The notes: generated by a model from the sequence alone, not told the origin. A DNA stretch of 64,000 bases from an uncultured Eubacteriales bacterium (GCA_934667845.1 CAKUMQ010000002.1:1-64000); one strand, 5' to 3'; shown: positions 54,395-62,295, counted from the first letter of the stretch. Numbers and translations: made by a program.

Positions 54395-55117
54395 TTATGT
54401 ACGCACGACCTGCAGACCGCAGCCGCGCAGGATGTCCTCGTATTGCCGCCGCTCCTCCTCGGAGACGAAGGCGTTTTTCACGGTATAGGGCTTATGGCAC
54501 TTTTCCCACTTGTCCTTGCCGTATTCGTGATACGGCAGCAGCTCAAAGCGGACGTGTGCGGTATCGCAGGAGAGAAACAGTGCGGCAAACCGCTCCATAT
54601 CCGCCGCGGAGGCATTAAAGCCGCCGATCAGCGGAATGCGCACCAGCACACAGGGGTGCTGTGCCGCCGCGGCGCGGAGATTTTCGATGATCTGTGCGTT
54701 TCCGCAGCCGGTAAAGCGCCTGTGTGTCTCGTCATCGTAATGCTTGCAGTCCATGATCAGCTCGTCGATCAGCGGGAACAGCTCCGCAAGGCGCGGGGCG
54801 GTGCCGTTTGTCTCGATGGCGGTGGAAATGCCCTGCCGCTTTAGCCGCGTCAGCACCTCCCGCAGCCCGTCAAACTGGCAGGTGCATTCCCCGCCGGTAA
54901 AGGTCACGCCGCCGCCGTCAAAAAACATGGCGCGGCAGCGTACGGCCTCCTGCTCCAGCTCCTCCGCAGAGACGGCGGTTCCGCCGGAAAATCCCATCCC
55001 CTCCGGGTTGGAGCACCACGGACAGGACAGGTTGCAGCCCTGCAGGTGATAGACCAGACGGTTTCCGCTTCCGTCCTGGGCATAGTTGAATCCCTTTTGG
55101 AATATGCGGATCGGCAT
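54395..55117 (-). CDS. Glycyl radical enzyme activase (radical SAM)
   Basis: A 240-residue radical SAM protein that installs the glycyl radical on its partner. The [4Fe-4S] motif CNLSCPWC (CxxxCxxC) is near residue 29, then GGVTFTGGE and the DCKHYDDETHRRFTG region typical of PflA-type activases. The extra ferredoxin-like insert found in many dehydratase activases is absent, so it is the short form. ATG at 55117 with GAAAGGGGATATGGT upstream; the open frame to 55180 includes the promoter region and is not used. First gene of the activase-enzyme-kinase transcript. Confidence 0.9.
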   Translation of the reverse strand: MPIRIFQKGFNYAQDGSGNRLVYHLQGCNLSCPWCSNPEGMGFSGGTAVSAEELEQEAVRCRAMFFDGGGVTFTGGECTCQFDGLREVLTRLKRQGISTAIETNGTAPRLAELFPLIDELIMDCKHYDDETHRRFTGCGNAQIIENLRAAAAQHPCVLVRIPLIGGFNASAADMERFAALFLSCDTAHVRFELLPYHEYGKDKWEKCHKPYTVKNAFVSEEERRQYEDILRGCGLQVVRT

Positions 55118-55143
55118 ACCATATCCCCTTTCCTGCTTATTTT

Positions 55144-55158
55144 GTTTTAGCCTAAAAC
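55144..55158. promoter_or_regulatory. Palindromic operator between divergent GRE and ROK genes
   Basis: GTTTTAG and CTAAAAC flank a central C (15 bp). It lies just downstream of the minus-strand -10 hexamer, in a position to block the activase operon. The divergent ROK protein is the likely regulator. Confidence 0.6.
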
Positions 55159-55171
55159 TATATGCGACAAT

Positions 55172-55200
55172 ATTATGCATGATTCCGGGGCAAATTGCAA
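55172..55200 (-). promoter_or_regulatory. Promoter of the activase-GRE-kinase operon
   Basis: On the minus strand TTGCAA (55200-55195) and CATAAT (55177-55172) have a 17-bp spacer; the activase start is 55 bases downstream. Confidence 0.65.
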
Positions 55201-55247
55201 GATGTTTTTTAAAAAATTTTTCATTTACCTGAAGATCGTCTGCATAC

Positions 55248-55276
55248 TTGCCAAATGCCGGTTTTGGTGTTAAACT
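55248..55276 (+). promoter_or_regulatory. Promoter of the ROK regulator gene
   Basis: TTGCCA (55248-55253) and TAAACT (55271-55276), spacer 17 bp, 40 bases before the start codon. Both hexamers are imperfect. Confidence 0.55.
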
Positions 55277-55316
55277 AATCCGGACAGTGTATCGTTAAGG
55301 GAGAGACGGTGGAGCC

Positions 55317-56498
55317 ATGCGAAAAAGCCCGCATAATGTAGCGACGTTAAAGAACAGCAACCGCGCGCAGATCCTGGAGTGCGTCCGCCGCGGCCCCATC
55401 TCGCGCATTGATATTTCGCGGCAGACGGGGATCTCCAAGCCGTCGGTGACGCTGCTGACCGGGGAGATGATCGGGGAGGGGCTGCTCTGCGAGACCGGGC
55501 TTTCCGCGCGCAGCGCCGGACCGGGGCGCACCTCGATCCTGATCGACCTGAACGGCGGCTATGCCTTTGCCGTCGGCGTGGCGCTGCACCGCCGGCGGAT
55601 CAGCGTATGCCTGACCGATATCAAGGCGCAGTGCCTCACCTGCCGGCAGGCGCCCGTCGGCGATTTTGCGGACGCGGACGCGGTGCTGGACTGGGCAGAG
55701 CGGGTCATTTCCGGGGAGATCACCCGGCTGGGGCTGTCGGCGGCGTCCTGTGTCGGGATCGGCATCAGCAGTCCCGGCCCGCTCAGTTACAGGGATGGGA
55801 TCATTCTGGAGCCGCCCGGCTTGCCGCTGTTTCACCGGTATCCGCTGGTCGAGCGGTTCAGACAGCGGTTTTCCTGGCCGGTGTATCTGGAAAATAACGC
55901 CGTTACGCTGTCGATGACGGATTTTTACCGGCGCGGCGGCATTTCCGGCAACAGCCTGTTTGTCGTTGTCGATAACGGTATCGGCAGTACATTGCTGCAG
56001 GACGGCAGGGTGTTCCGCGGTGCGCAGGGCTTTGCGGGGGAGCTCGGACATATCAGCGTGGATCCGGGCGGGGACATATGCTCCTGCGGCAACCGCGGGT
56101 GCCTGGAGCAATACGCCTCCCTGTCTGCGCTGCGCGCCCGTTTCGGCTTTGACCGGTATGAGACCGTGGTGGAGGCGGCGCTCGCCGGGAATACGGCGGC
56201 GCGTGGCGTGCTGGAGCATCTGGCGGTGTATATGGGCACCGCCCTGGTGAGCGCCGCCAACCTGTATGATCCGGATACGGTCGTGCTCTATGGCGAATAC
56301 GCCTATAAAGCCGAGGTGCTGACCGGGCGGCTGGAGGAATACATCCGCCGTCACTCGCTGGTGTGCCGCGTACACCCCGTGACGGTACTGCCCTCCGTGC
56401 TGACGGCGGAGGCGTCTTATGTATCCGCCGTTATTCCCGCGCTGAACGCGTTTTTTGCCCAGGATCACCGCGAGGAGGAGAAAGGAGCGCACCGATGA
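55317..56498 (+). CDS. ROK-family transcriptional regulator (NagC/XylR type)
   Basis: A 393-residue protein. An N-terminal winged helix (NRAQILECVRRGPISRIDISRQTGISKPSVTLL, about 14-46) precedes a ROK sugar-kinase-like domain with VVVDNGIGSTLLQDG and the zinc motif CSCGNRGCLE (about 258-267). Regulators of this layout bind a sugar or sugar phosphate and release DNA. Divergent from the GRE operon and followed, with a four-base overlap, by a HAD gene. The ligand is presumably the GRE pathway sugar. Confidence 0.92.
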   Translation: MRKSPHNVATLKNSNRAQILECVRRGPISRIDISRQTGISKPSVTLLTGEMIGEGLLCETGLSARSAGPGRTSILIDLNGGYAFAVGVALHRRRISVCLTDIKAQCLTCRQAPVGDFADADAVLDWAERVISGEITRLGLSAASCVGIGISSPGPLSYRDGIILEPPGLPLFHRYPLVERFRQRFSWPVYLENNAVTLSMTDFYRRGGISGNSLFVVVDNGIGSTLLQDGRVFRGAQGFAGELGHISVDPGGDICSCGNRGCLEQYASLSALRARFGFDRYETVVEAALAGNTAARGVLEHLAVYMGTALVSAANLYDPDTVVLYGEYAYKAEVLTGRLEEYIRRHSLVCRVHPVTVLPSVLTAEASYVSAVIPALNAFFAQDHREEEKGAHR

Positions 56499-57235
56499 GA
56501 ATTCTGGCAAGCGATTATGACGGCACGCTGGATGCCGGCGGGATCGACGACCGCAAGCGGGAGGCGATCCGCCGCTGGCGTGCACAGGGCAACCGCTTCG
56601 GGATCATCAGCGGGCGCAATCTGGATGATCTGGTCTTTCAGGCGGCGGATAACCGGCTGGACTGCGATTTTCTGATTGCCAATAACGGCGCCGTGACGGC
56701 GACCGCTGACGGCACGGTGCTGTCCGATGTCCGCGGCGCGGGAGAGGTCGCCGCACGGCTGATCGACTGGCTGTTTAGCCGGGGCGTTCCGGCGGTCCGC
56801 CTCGGCGGCGCACGCTGCGGGTATATCCGTGCTGCCGGGAGCAGCGCGCCGGGGGATATCCCGGCGGCACTCCTGCCGACACTGCCGTATTTTTATCAGA
56901 TCAGCGTCGAGCTGTCTGCGCCGCAGGAGGCGCTTGCGCTGGCAGAACAGCTGCGCCTGTCGTTCGGCGGATCGATCGACCTGCATCCCAACGGGAAATG
57001 GCTGGATATCGTGCCGAGATCCGTGGATAAGGCAGCCGCCCTGCGGCAGCTCGCCGCGCGGCTCTCCGTCCCGACGGAGAAGGTGATCGTTGTCGGTGAT
57101 TCGACCAATGACGCCGGTATGCTTGCGGCGTTTCCCTCGTATGCCATGGCGTCTGCCGTGCCGTCCGTGCAGCGCCTGGCGGATGCGGTCACCCCCGGCG
57201 TGGCGGAGCTGATCGCGCGCGAACTGGCGAAATAG
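56495..57235 (+). CDS. HAD-superfamily Cof-type phosphatase
   Basis: A 246-residue haloacid-dehalogenase-type phosphatase. Motif I is SDYDGTL (about 7-13), motif II IISGRNLDDL, and motif III/IV the Lys in RSVDKAAALRQL plus VVGDSTNDAGML. It has the C2B cap of Cof enzymes, which hydrolyse sugar phosphates or related small phosphates. Start overlaps the ROK stop (ATGA), with GGAGAAAGGAGC upstream, so it is probably made with the regulator. Confidence 0.88.
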   Translation: MRILASDYDGTLDAGGIDDRKREAIRRWRAQGNRFGIISGRNLDDLVFQAADNRLDCDFLIANNGAVTATADGTVLSDVRGAGEVAARLIDWLFSRGVPAVRLGGARCGYIRAAGSSAPGDIPAALLPTLPYFYQISVELSAPQEALALAEQLRLSFGGSIDLHPNGKWLDIVPRSVDKAAALRQLAARLSVPTEKVIVVGDSTNDAGMLAAFPSYAMASAVPSVQRLADAVTPGVAELIARELAK

Positions 57236-57330
57236 ACGGCGGGGCTGATCCTAAAATGCCCGAAACGGGAAGCCGACCTGTCGGTAGCGGGGCGATCCGC
57301 CGCAATTCTGCCTTTTGAAAGGAAACGGAT

Positions 57331-57753
57331 ATGGTTTATTTGTTATATCATAGAAGACCCATGGGCTATATGCTATATAACGATAAGATGATAGGGGTCT
57401 ACTCTTCATACGAAAAAGCCGAGAGCGTGATCGCGCGGTATGCCGTTTTGCCGGGCTTTCGTGATTTTGCAACGGAATTTCATATTGTACCATATCATGT
57501 AACGCCTTATAAAAAGACACACCGAAAGAAACGGGTAAAGGCGGTGTGCGTGTTGTTTACGGAGATGGTTTTGAAAGATGAGGAGGAAGAGATCACCGAG
57601 TCCTATGATGTGTATTCCGGCAGATGGGGCGCGATCATGGGGCTGATCGGCAAATGGCTCGTACAGAGCCGTTCGGTAAAAAGAAAGTTTTCGATAACTG
57701 AGTATTTCCTGGATGAGGATAATTGGAGAGAGGGATTTGCGGATCTGCCGTAA
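57331..57753 (+). CDS. DUF7336-like small protein with extended middle
   Basis: A 140-residue soluble protein. Its two ends resemble short DUF7336-type proteins: LLYHRRPMGYMLYNDKMIGVYSSYEKAESVIARYAVLPGFRDF at the start and a final FLDEDNWREGF. A basic stretch (KKTHRKKRVK) and an insert of about 60 residues separate the ends. GAAAGGAAACGGAT precedes the ATG. No function is known. Base composition is more A+T-rich than the neighbours. Confidence 0.65.
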   Translation: MVYLLYHRRPMGYMLYNDKMIGVYSSYEKAESVIARYAVLPGFRDFATEFHIVPYHVTPYKKTHRKKRVKAVCVLFTEMVLKDEEEEITESYDVYSGRWGAIMGLIGKWLVQSRSVKRKFSITEYFLDEDNWREGFADLP

Positions 57754-57875
57754 CGGGATCTTTATGGGTCGATCCGGGCATGGTTTCCCGGGAAAAGCGG
57801 CATATCCCGTGCTATGATCTAAACCGCCCGCCTTTCGGTCGAGAGGGCGCAGAATGTAAAGGAGCAGTGTCAGAT

Positions 57876-58739
57876 ATGCGTTATTTTTTAGTCGGAACCG
57901 ATTGGTGGACGGACTGTGACGATGCCGTTGCTCTGCGCGTCATGGCAAGAGCCGTACATAAGGGAGAGATCGCCGTGCGGGGGATCGGCATCAACGCCTG
58001 TATGGAACAGTCGGTTTCTTCCCTGACGGCCTTTCTCCGCTCGGAGGGACTTTGGGATATCCCCCTCGGGCTGGACCGGGAAGCCGTGGATTTTGGCGGG
58101 AACCCGCTCTATCAGGCACGGCTGGCTGCTCTTGGCGGCGCAGGCATTTCCAACGACGATGCCGAGGACGCGGCAGCTTTGTATCTGCGGCTGCTTCGGG
58201 AAACCACGGTTCCCCTTGAGATCGTGGAGATCGGCTATCCCCAGGTGTTGGCGGCTGTGCTGCGGGAGGAGCCGCAGCTGTTTGCGGAACGGGTCTCCCG
58301 GGTGTGGATGATGGCGGGAAAATGGGACGAGGATCCGGGCAGGGAAAACAATTTTGCGAGAAATGCGCGTTCCCGCACGGCTGCCCACTATTTTTGCGCA
58401 AACTGCCCGGTGCCGGTGACTTTTCTGGGCTGGGAGGTCTCGTATGACATTCTTATCGGCGGTCATCTGAAGGAGGGGGATGTTCTGCATCAGGTCCTGG
58501 TGGATCATCACTCGGAAAACGGGCGCTCCGGATGGGATCCCATGCTGATGGAGCTTGCCGTTTTGGGGGATGCGGAAAAGGCGGGATACCGCGCGGTGAA
58601 AGGGAAGGCGTCGGTCGACCCGGTCACCGGTGAAAATACTTTTGTGCGGATGCCGGACGGCTTGCAGGAATATGTGGAAAAGCAGCTGCCGGATGAGGTA
58701 TACAGAGAGCGGATCGACGCCCTGATCGCGTCTGTCTGA
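57876..58739 (+). CDS. Nucleoside hydrolase-like protein
   Basis: A 287-residue member of the inosine-uridine nucleoside hydrolase fold, which splits N-glycosidic bonds. The calcium-binding N-terminal cluster reads GTDWWTDCDDAVAL, longer by spelling than the canonical DTDPGIDDA. A middle VWMMAGKWDEDPGRENNF matches the family's MGG-x-N-x-x-x-E-N-N motif in form, and the C terminus keeps WDPMLMELAV, equivalent to the D-P-x-A-x-x-x-A motif. AAAGGAGCAGTGTCAGAT precedes the ATG at 57876; the open frame from 57723 overlaps the previous gene. The substrate may not be a normal nucleoside. Confidence 0.78.
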   Translation: MRYFLVGTDWWTDCDDAVALRVMARAVHKGEIAVRGIGINACMEQSVSSLTAFLRSEGLWDIPLGLDREAVDFGGNPLYQARLAALGGAGISNDDAEDAAALYLRLLRETTVPLEIVEIGYPQVLAAVLREEPQLFAERVSRVWMMAGKWDEDPGRENNFARNARSRTAAHYFCANCPVPVTFLGWEVSYDILIGGHLKEGDVLHQVLVDHHSENGRSGWDPMLMELAVLGDAEKAGYRAVKGKASVDPVTGENTFVRMPDGLQEYVEKQLPDEVYRERIDALIASV

Positions 58740-58754
58740 CCCGGGCGAACAGAC

Positions 58755-58798
58755 AAAAGCCGGAACTTTGCCGTTTTTGGCAAAGTCCCGGCTTTTTT
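58755..58798 (+). terminator. Terminator of the nucleoside hydrolase gene
   Basis: AAAAGCCGGAACTTTGCC (58755-58772) pairs with GGCAAAGTCCCGGCTTTT (58779-58796) with one mismatch, ending in six T. Confidence 0.9.
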
Positions 58799-58834
58799 GC
58801 GTGCGGGGAACTGTCGGAGGGCGGAAAAGAGCGT

Positions 58835-58869
58835 ATCATTGTGTTACAAAAAGAAAGTATTTGAAATTG
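58835..58869 (+). promoter_or_regulatory. AraC-type activator box 1
   Basis: A 35-bp stretch that is 28/35 identical to the box at 62235-62269. It contains ATTGTGTTACA and AGTATTTGA as the best-kept parts and overlaps the -35 hexamer by three bases. AraC proteins often bind direct repeats placed this way, and the AraC gene lies 2.5 kb away. Confidence 0.75.
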
Positions 58870-58895
58870 AACGCGGCAGAGTGTCCGTCTATAAT
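58867..58895 (+). promoter_or_regulatory. Promoter of the Gfo/Idh-GH130 operon
   Basis: TTGAAC (58867-58872) and TATAAT (58890-58895) have a 17-bp spacer. The activator box ends inside the -35, so the promoter is likely class II activated. Confidence 0.82.
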
Positions 58896-58951
58896 AAGGG
58901 CAAAGACCGCGGGGAAAGCGGTGATGCCATATCGGGAAAGGGGATAGTAAA

Positions 58952-60226
58952 ATGGATAAAATAAAGATCGGTATTTTCGGACTGCGCCGCGGCAGGGCGC
59001 TGATCCATTGCATTCAGGTGCTGGACGGCGAAGTGGTCGCTGTCTGCGACAGCAACGAGGCGCGCGTGCAGAAGGCGCAGGAGGTGATCGGGAGCGACGT
59101 ACCGGCGTTTACCGACTTTGAGGAATTTTTCAAGGTGGAGATGGACTGCGTGTATCTGGCGAACTATTTCACCGATCACGCTAAGGTCGCCGCGCGCTTT
59201 TTGGAAAAAGGGGTGCATGTGCTCAGCGAGTGCACCAGCAATGTGACGATGAGCGACGGCGTTTTGCTGGTGCGCGCCGCCCAAAAGAGCCGGGCGCAGT
59301 ACATGCTGGCGGAAAACTATCCGTTTATGCTGTTCAATCAGGAGATGAAGAAAGTCTACGAGGGCGGCACGCTGGGCAAGGTGCTGTTTGCCGAGGGTGA
59401 GTATAACCACCCGTTCAGCCCCTATGACACCGACTTTATCAAAAGTGTCCGCCCGTTTTTGGGGCATTGGCGCCACTATCTGCCCGCCACCTACTATGTG
59501 ACCCACTCCCTGGCGCCGCTGATGTACGCGACCGGCTCGATCCCGAAACGGGTGACGGCATTCCCCATCTACGACCCGCACGGGGATGAATATGCCAGCG
59601 CCTCTTATGTGGGGGACCGCGCGGCGATCATCACCACGCTGAACGACGACGGCTCGGTGTTCCGCGTTACCGGCTGTTCGGAATTCGGCGCGCATGAAAA
59701 TTCCTACCGACTGGCTTGCGAAAACGGCCAGATCGAAAATGTGCGCGGCACGGACGGCAAGGTTATGCTGCGGTATAACGACTGGACGATCCCCGAGGGG
59801 CGGGAGGAGAACAATTTCTATATGCCGGAATACCACGGCCCGCACCCGGAGGAGGTCGACAGCGCCGGACACGGCGGCGGGGACTTCTTTGTGGTGGAGA
59901 CCTTTTTCGACTGCCTGCGCCATAATAAGCCGGTGCCGTTTGACGTCTATTTCTCGACCACGATGGCGAGCGTGGCGATCCTCTCGCACCGCAGCGTGAT
60001 GGAGGGCGGAAAGCCGTATGACATCCCCGACTTCCACAGGGAAGAGGATCTGAAAAAGTATGAGAACGACACGGTTTCCCCCTTCCCGGATGCCGTGACG
60101 GGAAAAGCGTCCTATCCCTGCTGCTCCCACCCGGATTACCGTCCCAGCGAGGAGCAGCTCCGAAAGTACCGGGAGGTGCTTGAACGGGAGTCCCGGGAAA
60201 AGCGCGATCCCGGCAAGGTGCTGTGA
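58952..60226 (+). CDS. Gfo/Idh/MocA-family oxidoreductase
   Basis: A 424-residue NAD(P)-dependent sugar oxidoreductase. The Rossmann motif is GIFGLRRGRALI (about 7-18), the adenine-ribose-binding Asp in VVAVCDSNEA, and the usual catalytic E-K-P is replaced by SECTSN near 94. The C-terminal Gfo/Idh beta-sheet domain follows (AEGEYNHPFSP to the end). GGAAAGGGGATAG precedes the ATG. It is co-transcribed with the GH130 gene; relatives act on mannosides, inositols or hexosaminides. Substrate open. Confidence 0.85.
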   Translation: MDKIKIGIFGLRRGRALIHCIQVLDGEVVAVCDSNEARVQKAQEVIGSDVPAFTDFEEFFKVEMDCVYLANYFTDHAKVAARFLEKGVHVLSECTSNVTMSDGVLLVRAAQKSRAQYMLAENYPFMLFNQEMKKVYEGGTLGKVLFAEGEYNHPFSPYDTDFIKSVRPFLGHWRHYLPATYYVTHSLAPLMYATGSIPKRVTAFPIYDPHGDEYASASYVGDRAAIITTLNDDGSVFRVTGCSEFGAHENSYRLACENGQIENVRGTDGKVMLRYNDWTIPEGREENNFYMPEYHGPHPEEVDSAGHGGGDFFVVETFFDCLRHNKPVPFDVYFSTTMASVAILSHRSVMEGGKPYDIPDFHREEDLKKYENDTVSPFPDAVTGKASYPCCSHPDYRPSEEQLRKYREVLERESREKRDPGKVL

Positions 60227-60269
60227 CCGCAGCGGCATACCGCCGCCGTGAGCACAGAGGGAGGAAAGT

Positions 60270-61259
60270 ATGAAGCAGATAAATGAGATCGTCAAAAAGC
60301 ATGACAAGCCGATACTGACAAAGGAAGATGTTCCCTATCATGCCACGCTGGTCTTTAATGCGGGCGTGACAAAATATCAGGGCAAATATGTCATGGTTTT
60401 CCGCAATGATTACGGCAAGTGGGGAGATCCCTGTTTTGAAGGCACAGATCTCGGGCTTGCCACAAGCGACGACGGCATAAAATGGACTGTTGCGGACAAG
60501 CCGATACTCGGCTCCGGCAGGCTGCCCGACGGGATCGATACAGGCGATGAGATCCACCGCATATATGATCCGCGCCTTACGGTTATCGACGGGCGTGTAT
60601 ATATGTGCTTTGCCGTTGATACGGCACACGGCGTCTGCGGCGGGATAGCCGTAACGGAGGATCTCGCGCATTTCAGGGCGCTTGGCATCTCCGTGCCCGA
60701 TAACAGAAATATGGTTCTTTTCCCCGAGAAGATAGGCGGCAGATATGTCCGCCTTGAGCGCCCTATGCCTGTTTATTCGCGCGGCAGAGACAGATTTGAT
60801 ATGTATATGTCCTTCTCACCCGATATGACATACTGGGGAGACACAAAATTTGTTATGGGCGTTGAAAATGTGCCGTTTGCCAATGACAAGATAGGTCCCG
60901 GCGCGCCGCCTGTCAAGACAAAATACGGCTGGCTGACGACGATTCACGCCGTAGACCGCGACGAGTCGCGCGGCAAAAACGGTTGGGAGACAAAATGGAC
61001 AAAGCGTTATCATGCGGGCATAGCCCTGCTTGATGCGGAGGATCCGCAGAAGGTGCTCGGCATTTATGACAAGCCGCTGATCACACCCGACCTGCCCTGG
61101 GAAACAGACGACGGCTTCCGCACGCATGTCATCTTCCCGGGCGGTATGATCCTTGAGGAGACGGGCGAGGTCAAAATTTATTACGGCGCCTCCGATACGG
61201 TGGAATGCCTTGCCACAGCCGACGCGGACGAGCTTGCTGCGCTTTGTCTCGGGAAATAG
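60270..61259 (+). CDS. GH130-family mannoside phosphorylase
   Basis: A 329-residue five-blade beta-propeller of GH130, which phosphorolyses beta-mannosides to alpha-mannose 1-phosphate. Seen are NAGVTKYQGKYVMVFRND, IYDPRLTVIDGRVYMCFAVD with the catalytic Asp, and a later HAVDRDESRGKNGW. Length and motifs fit the oligosaccharide- or mannosyl-glucose-type phosphorylases. GAGGGAGGAAAGT precedes the ATG. The codon use differs sharply from the gene before it, with 13 ACA and 9 ATA codons against none and one. It fits with GH38 and rhamnosidase-type genes elsewhere in the window. Confidence 0.92.
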   Translation: MKQINEIVKKHDKPILTKEDVPYHATLVFNAGVTKYQGKYVMVFRNDYGKWGDPCFEGTDLGLATSDDGIKWTVADKPILGSGRLPDGIDTGDEIHRIYDPRLTVIDGRVYMCFAVDTAHGVCGGIAVTEDLAHFRALGISVPDNRNMVLFPEKIGGRYVRLERPMPVYSRGRDRFDMYMSFSPDMTYWGDTKFVMGVENVPFANDKIGPGAPPVKTKYGWLTTIHAVDRDESRGKNGWETKWTKRYHAGIALLDAEDPQKVLGIYDKPLITPDLPWETDDGFRTHVIFPGGMILEETGEVKIYYGASDTVECLATADADELAALCLGK

Positions 61260-61278
61260 ACCTTTTTCGAGAAATTGA

Positions 61279-61313
61279 GCCGTCACGGTCGATCTGGCCG
61301 TGACGGCTTTTTT
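61279..61313 (+). terminator. Terminator of the GH130 operon
   Basis: GCCGTCACGG (61279-61288) pairs exactly with CCGTGACGGC (61298-61307), followed by six T. It lies between convergent genes. Confidence 0.92.
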
Positions 61314-61346
61314 GCGCAGGGATCCCGGCGCTTTGCCGCGCCGGGG

Positions 61347-62210
61347 TCATTTATCCGCGGGCTTTTTGCGCTGTGTGCGCACGTCGGAGGGGAGAATATG
61401 ATAGATCTCGCGGAATTTCCGGGTGAAATAGGACTTGTTGGAAAAGCCGCATTCCAGAGCACATTCCATGATGGAGAGGGAGGTGGAAGAGATCATCTGA
61501 TACGCCTTTTCGCAGCGCATACGGTTGAGGTATACCATCAGCGAGCAGCCCATGATGCGGGAAAAGCACTGGCTGAAGTAGGACGGGCTCAGATGGACCA
61601 GATTGCAGATATCGGCGACGGTGATCTTCTGATTGTAGTTGGTGCGGATGTACCGCAGCACCTGCCGCATGGAGTCGAGCTGCGGATCCGGCACGGCGTA
61701 TGACTCCGACACCTCCGGACAGCGGCTGAAACGGCCGATCAGGGCGTTGATCTCGCCGAAAACGATCGTCTGATAGCCGGGCTGCGCCTCCCTCATTTCA
61801 CTGACGATGCGCCGGACGTTCTCACGGATCTCGTCGCTGCTGCTGATCAGAAAGTCCGTGGTGGCTTCGTGCGTAAAACCGATAAAAGAGGGGTGGATCA
61901 GCAGGCAGTGGTAGCGGCACAGCGGCGTCAGGTTGACCGTGCGGTGCAGCCAATAGGGATACAGAAAAATGACATCGCCCGCCTTGACATGATGTCCCTC
62001 CAGGTTGACGTACAGCTCGGCTTCGCCCTCGGTGAAATACAGGATCTCGATCTCCTCATGCCAGTTGGCAAGACCCGACTGGGCGTTTTTGGCTTTGCCG
62101 ACCGTGTCGTAATGGTAGCTGACGGGGAAATCCGACTGGCGGTATTTGATCTTTTCGCAGTTAATGATCCTGTCGTTTATGCCCCGGTCGTTTATGCCCC
62201 GGTCTCCCAT
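61347..62210 (-). CDS. AraC-family transcriptional regulator
   Basis: A 287-residue regulator: a cupin-like N-terminal sugar-sensing domain (about 45-105, with HEEIEILYFTEGEAELYV and HVKAGDVIFLYP) and a C-terminal double helix-turn-helix (about 185-280, ITVADICNLVHLSPSYFSQCFSRIMGCS and ALECGFSNKSYFTRKFREIYHILPSDVR). The N terminus carries a duplicated RGIND unit from a 15-bp tandem repeat. GGAAGGGATG precedes the ATG at 62210. It lies between two operons that both carry the same upstream box, so it is the likely activator of both. Confidence 0.93.
   Translation of the reverse strand: MGDRGINDRGINDRIINCEKIKYRQSDFPVSYHYDTVGKAKNAQSGLANWHEEIEILYFTEGEAELYVNLEGHHVKAGDVIFLYPYWLHRTVNLTPLCRYHCLLIHPSFIGFTHEATTDFLISSSDEIRENVRRIVSEMREAQPGYQTIVFGEINALIGRFSRCPEVSESYAVPDPQLDSMRQVLRYIRTNYNQKITVADICNLVHLSPSYFSQCFSRIMGCSLMVYLNRMRCEKAYQMISSTSLSIMECALECGFSNKSYFTRKFREIYHILPSDVRTQRKKPADK
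62172..62201. repeat. 15-bp tandem duplication at the AraC N terminus
   Basis: GTCGTTTATGCCCCG occurs twice in a row (62172-62186 and 62187-62201). It is in frame and adds one RGIND unit to the regulator's start, ahead of the cupin domain. Confidence 0.9.
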
Positions 62211-62234
62211 GGTAAAACATCCCTTCCGCAGCGG

Positions 62235-62269
62235 ATAATTGTGTTACAGAAACGTAGTATTGGATATTG
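62235..62269 (+). promoter_or_regulatory. AraC-type activator box 2
   Basis: 28/35 identical to the box at 58835-58869, in the same direction and at the same distance from the -35/-10 pair. It lies 25 bases from the araC start, so it may also control that gene. Confidence 0.75.
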
Positions 62270-62295
62270 TTATGCCACTTTGAAACTGATATTAT
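62267..62295 (+). promoter_or_regulatory. Promoter of the second binding-protein operon
   Basis: TTGTTA (62267-62272) and TATTAT (62290-62295), spacer 17 bp. Position relative to the activator box is identical to that of the promoter at 58867. Confidence 0.75.
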
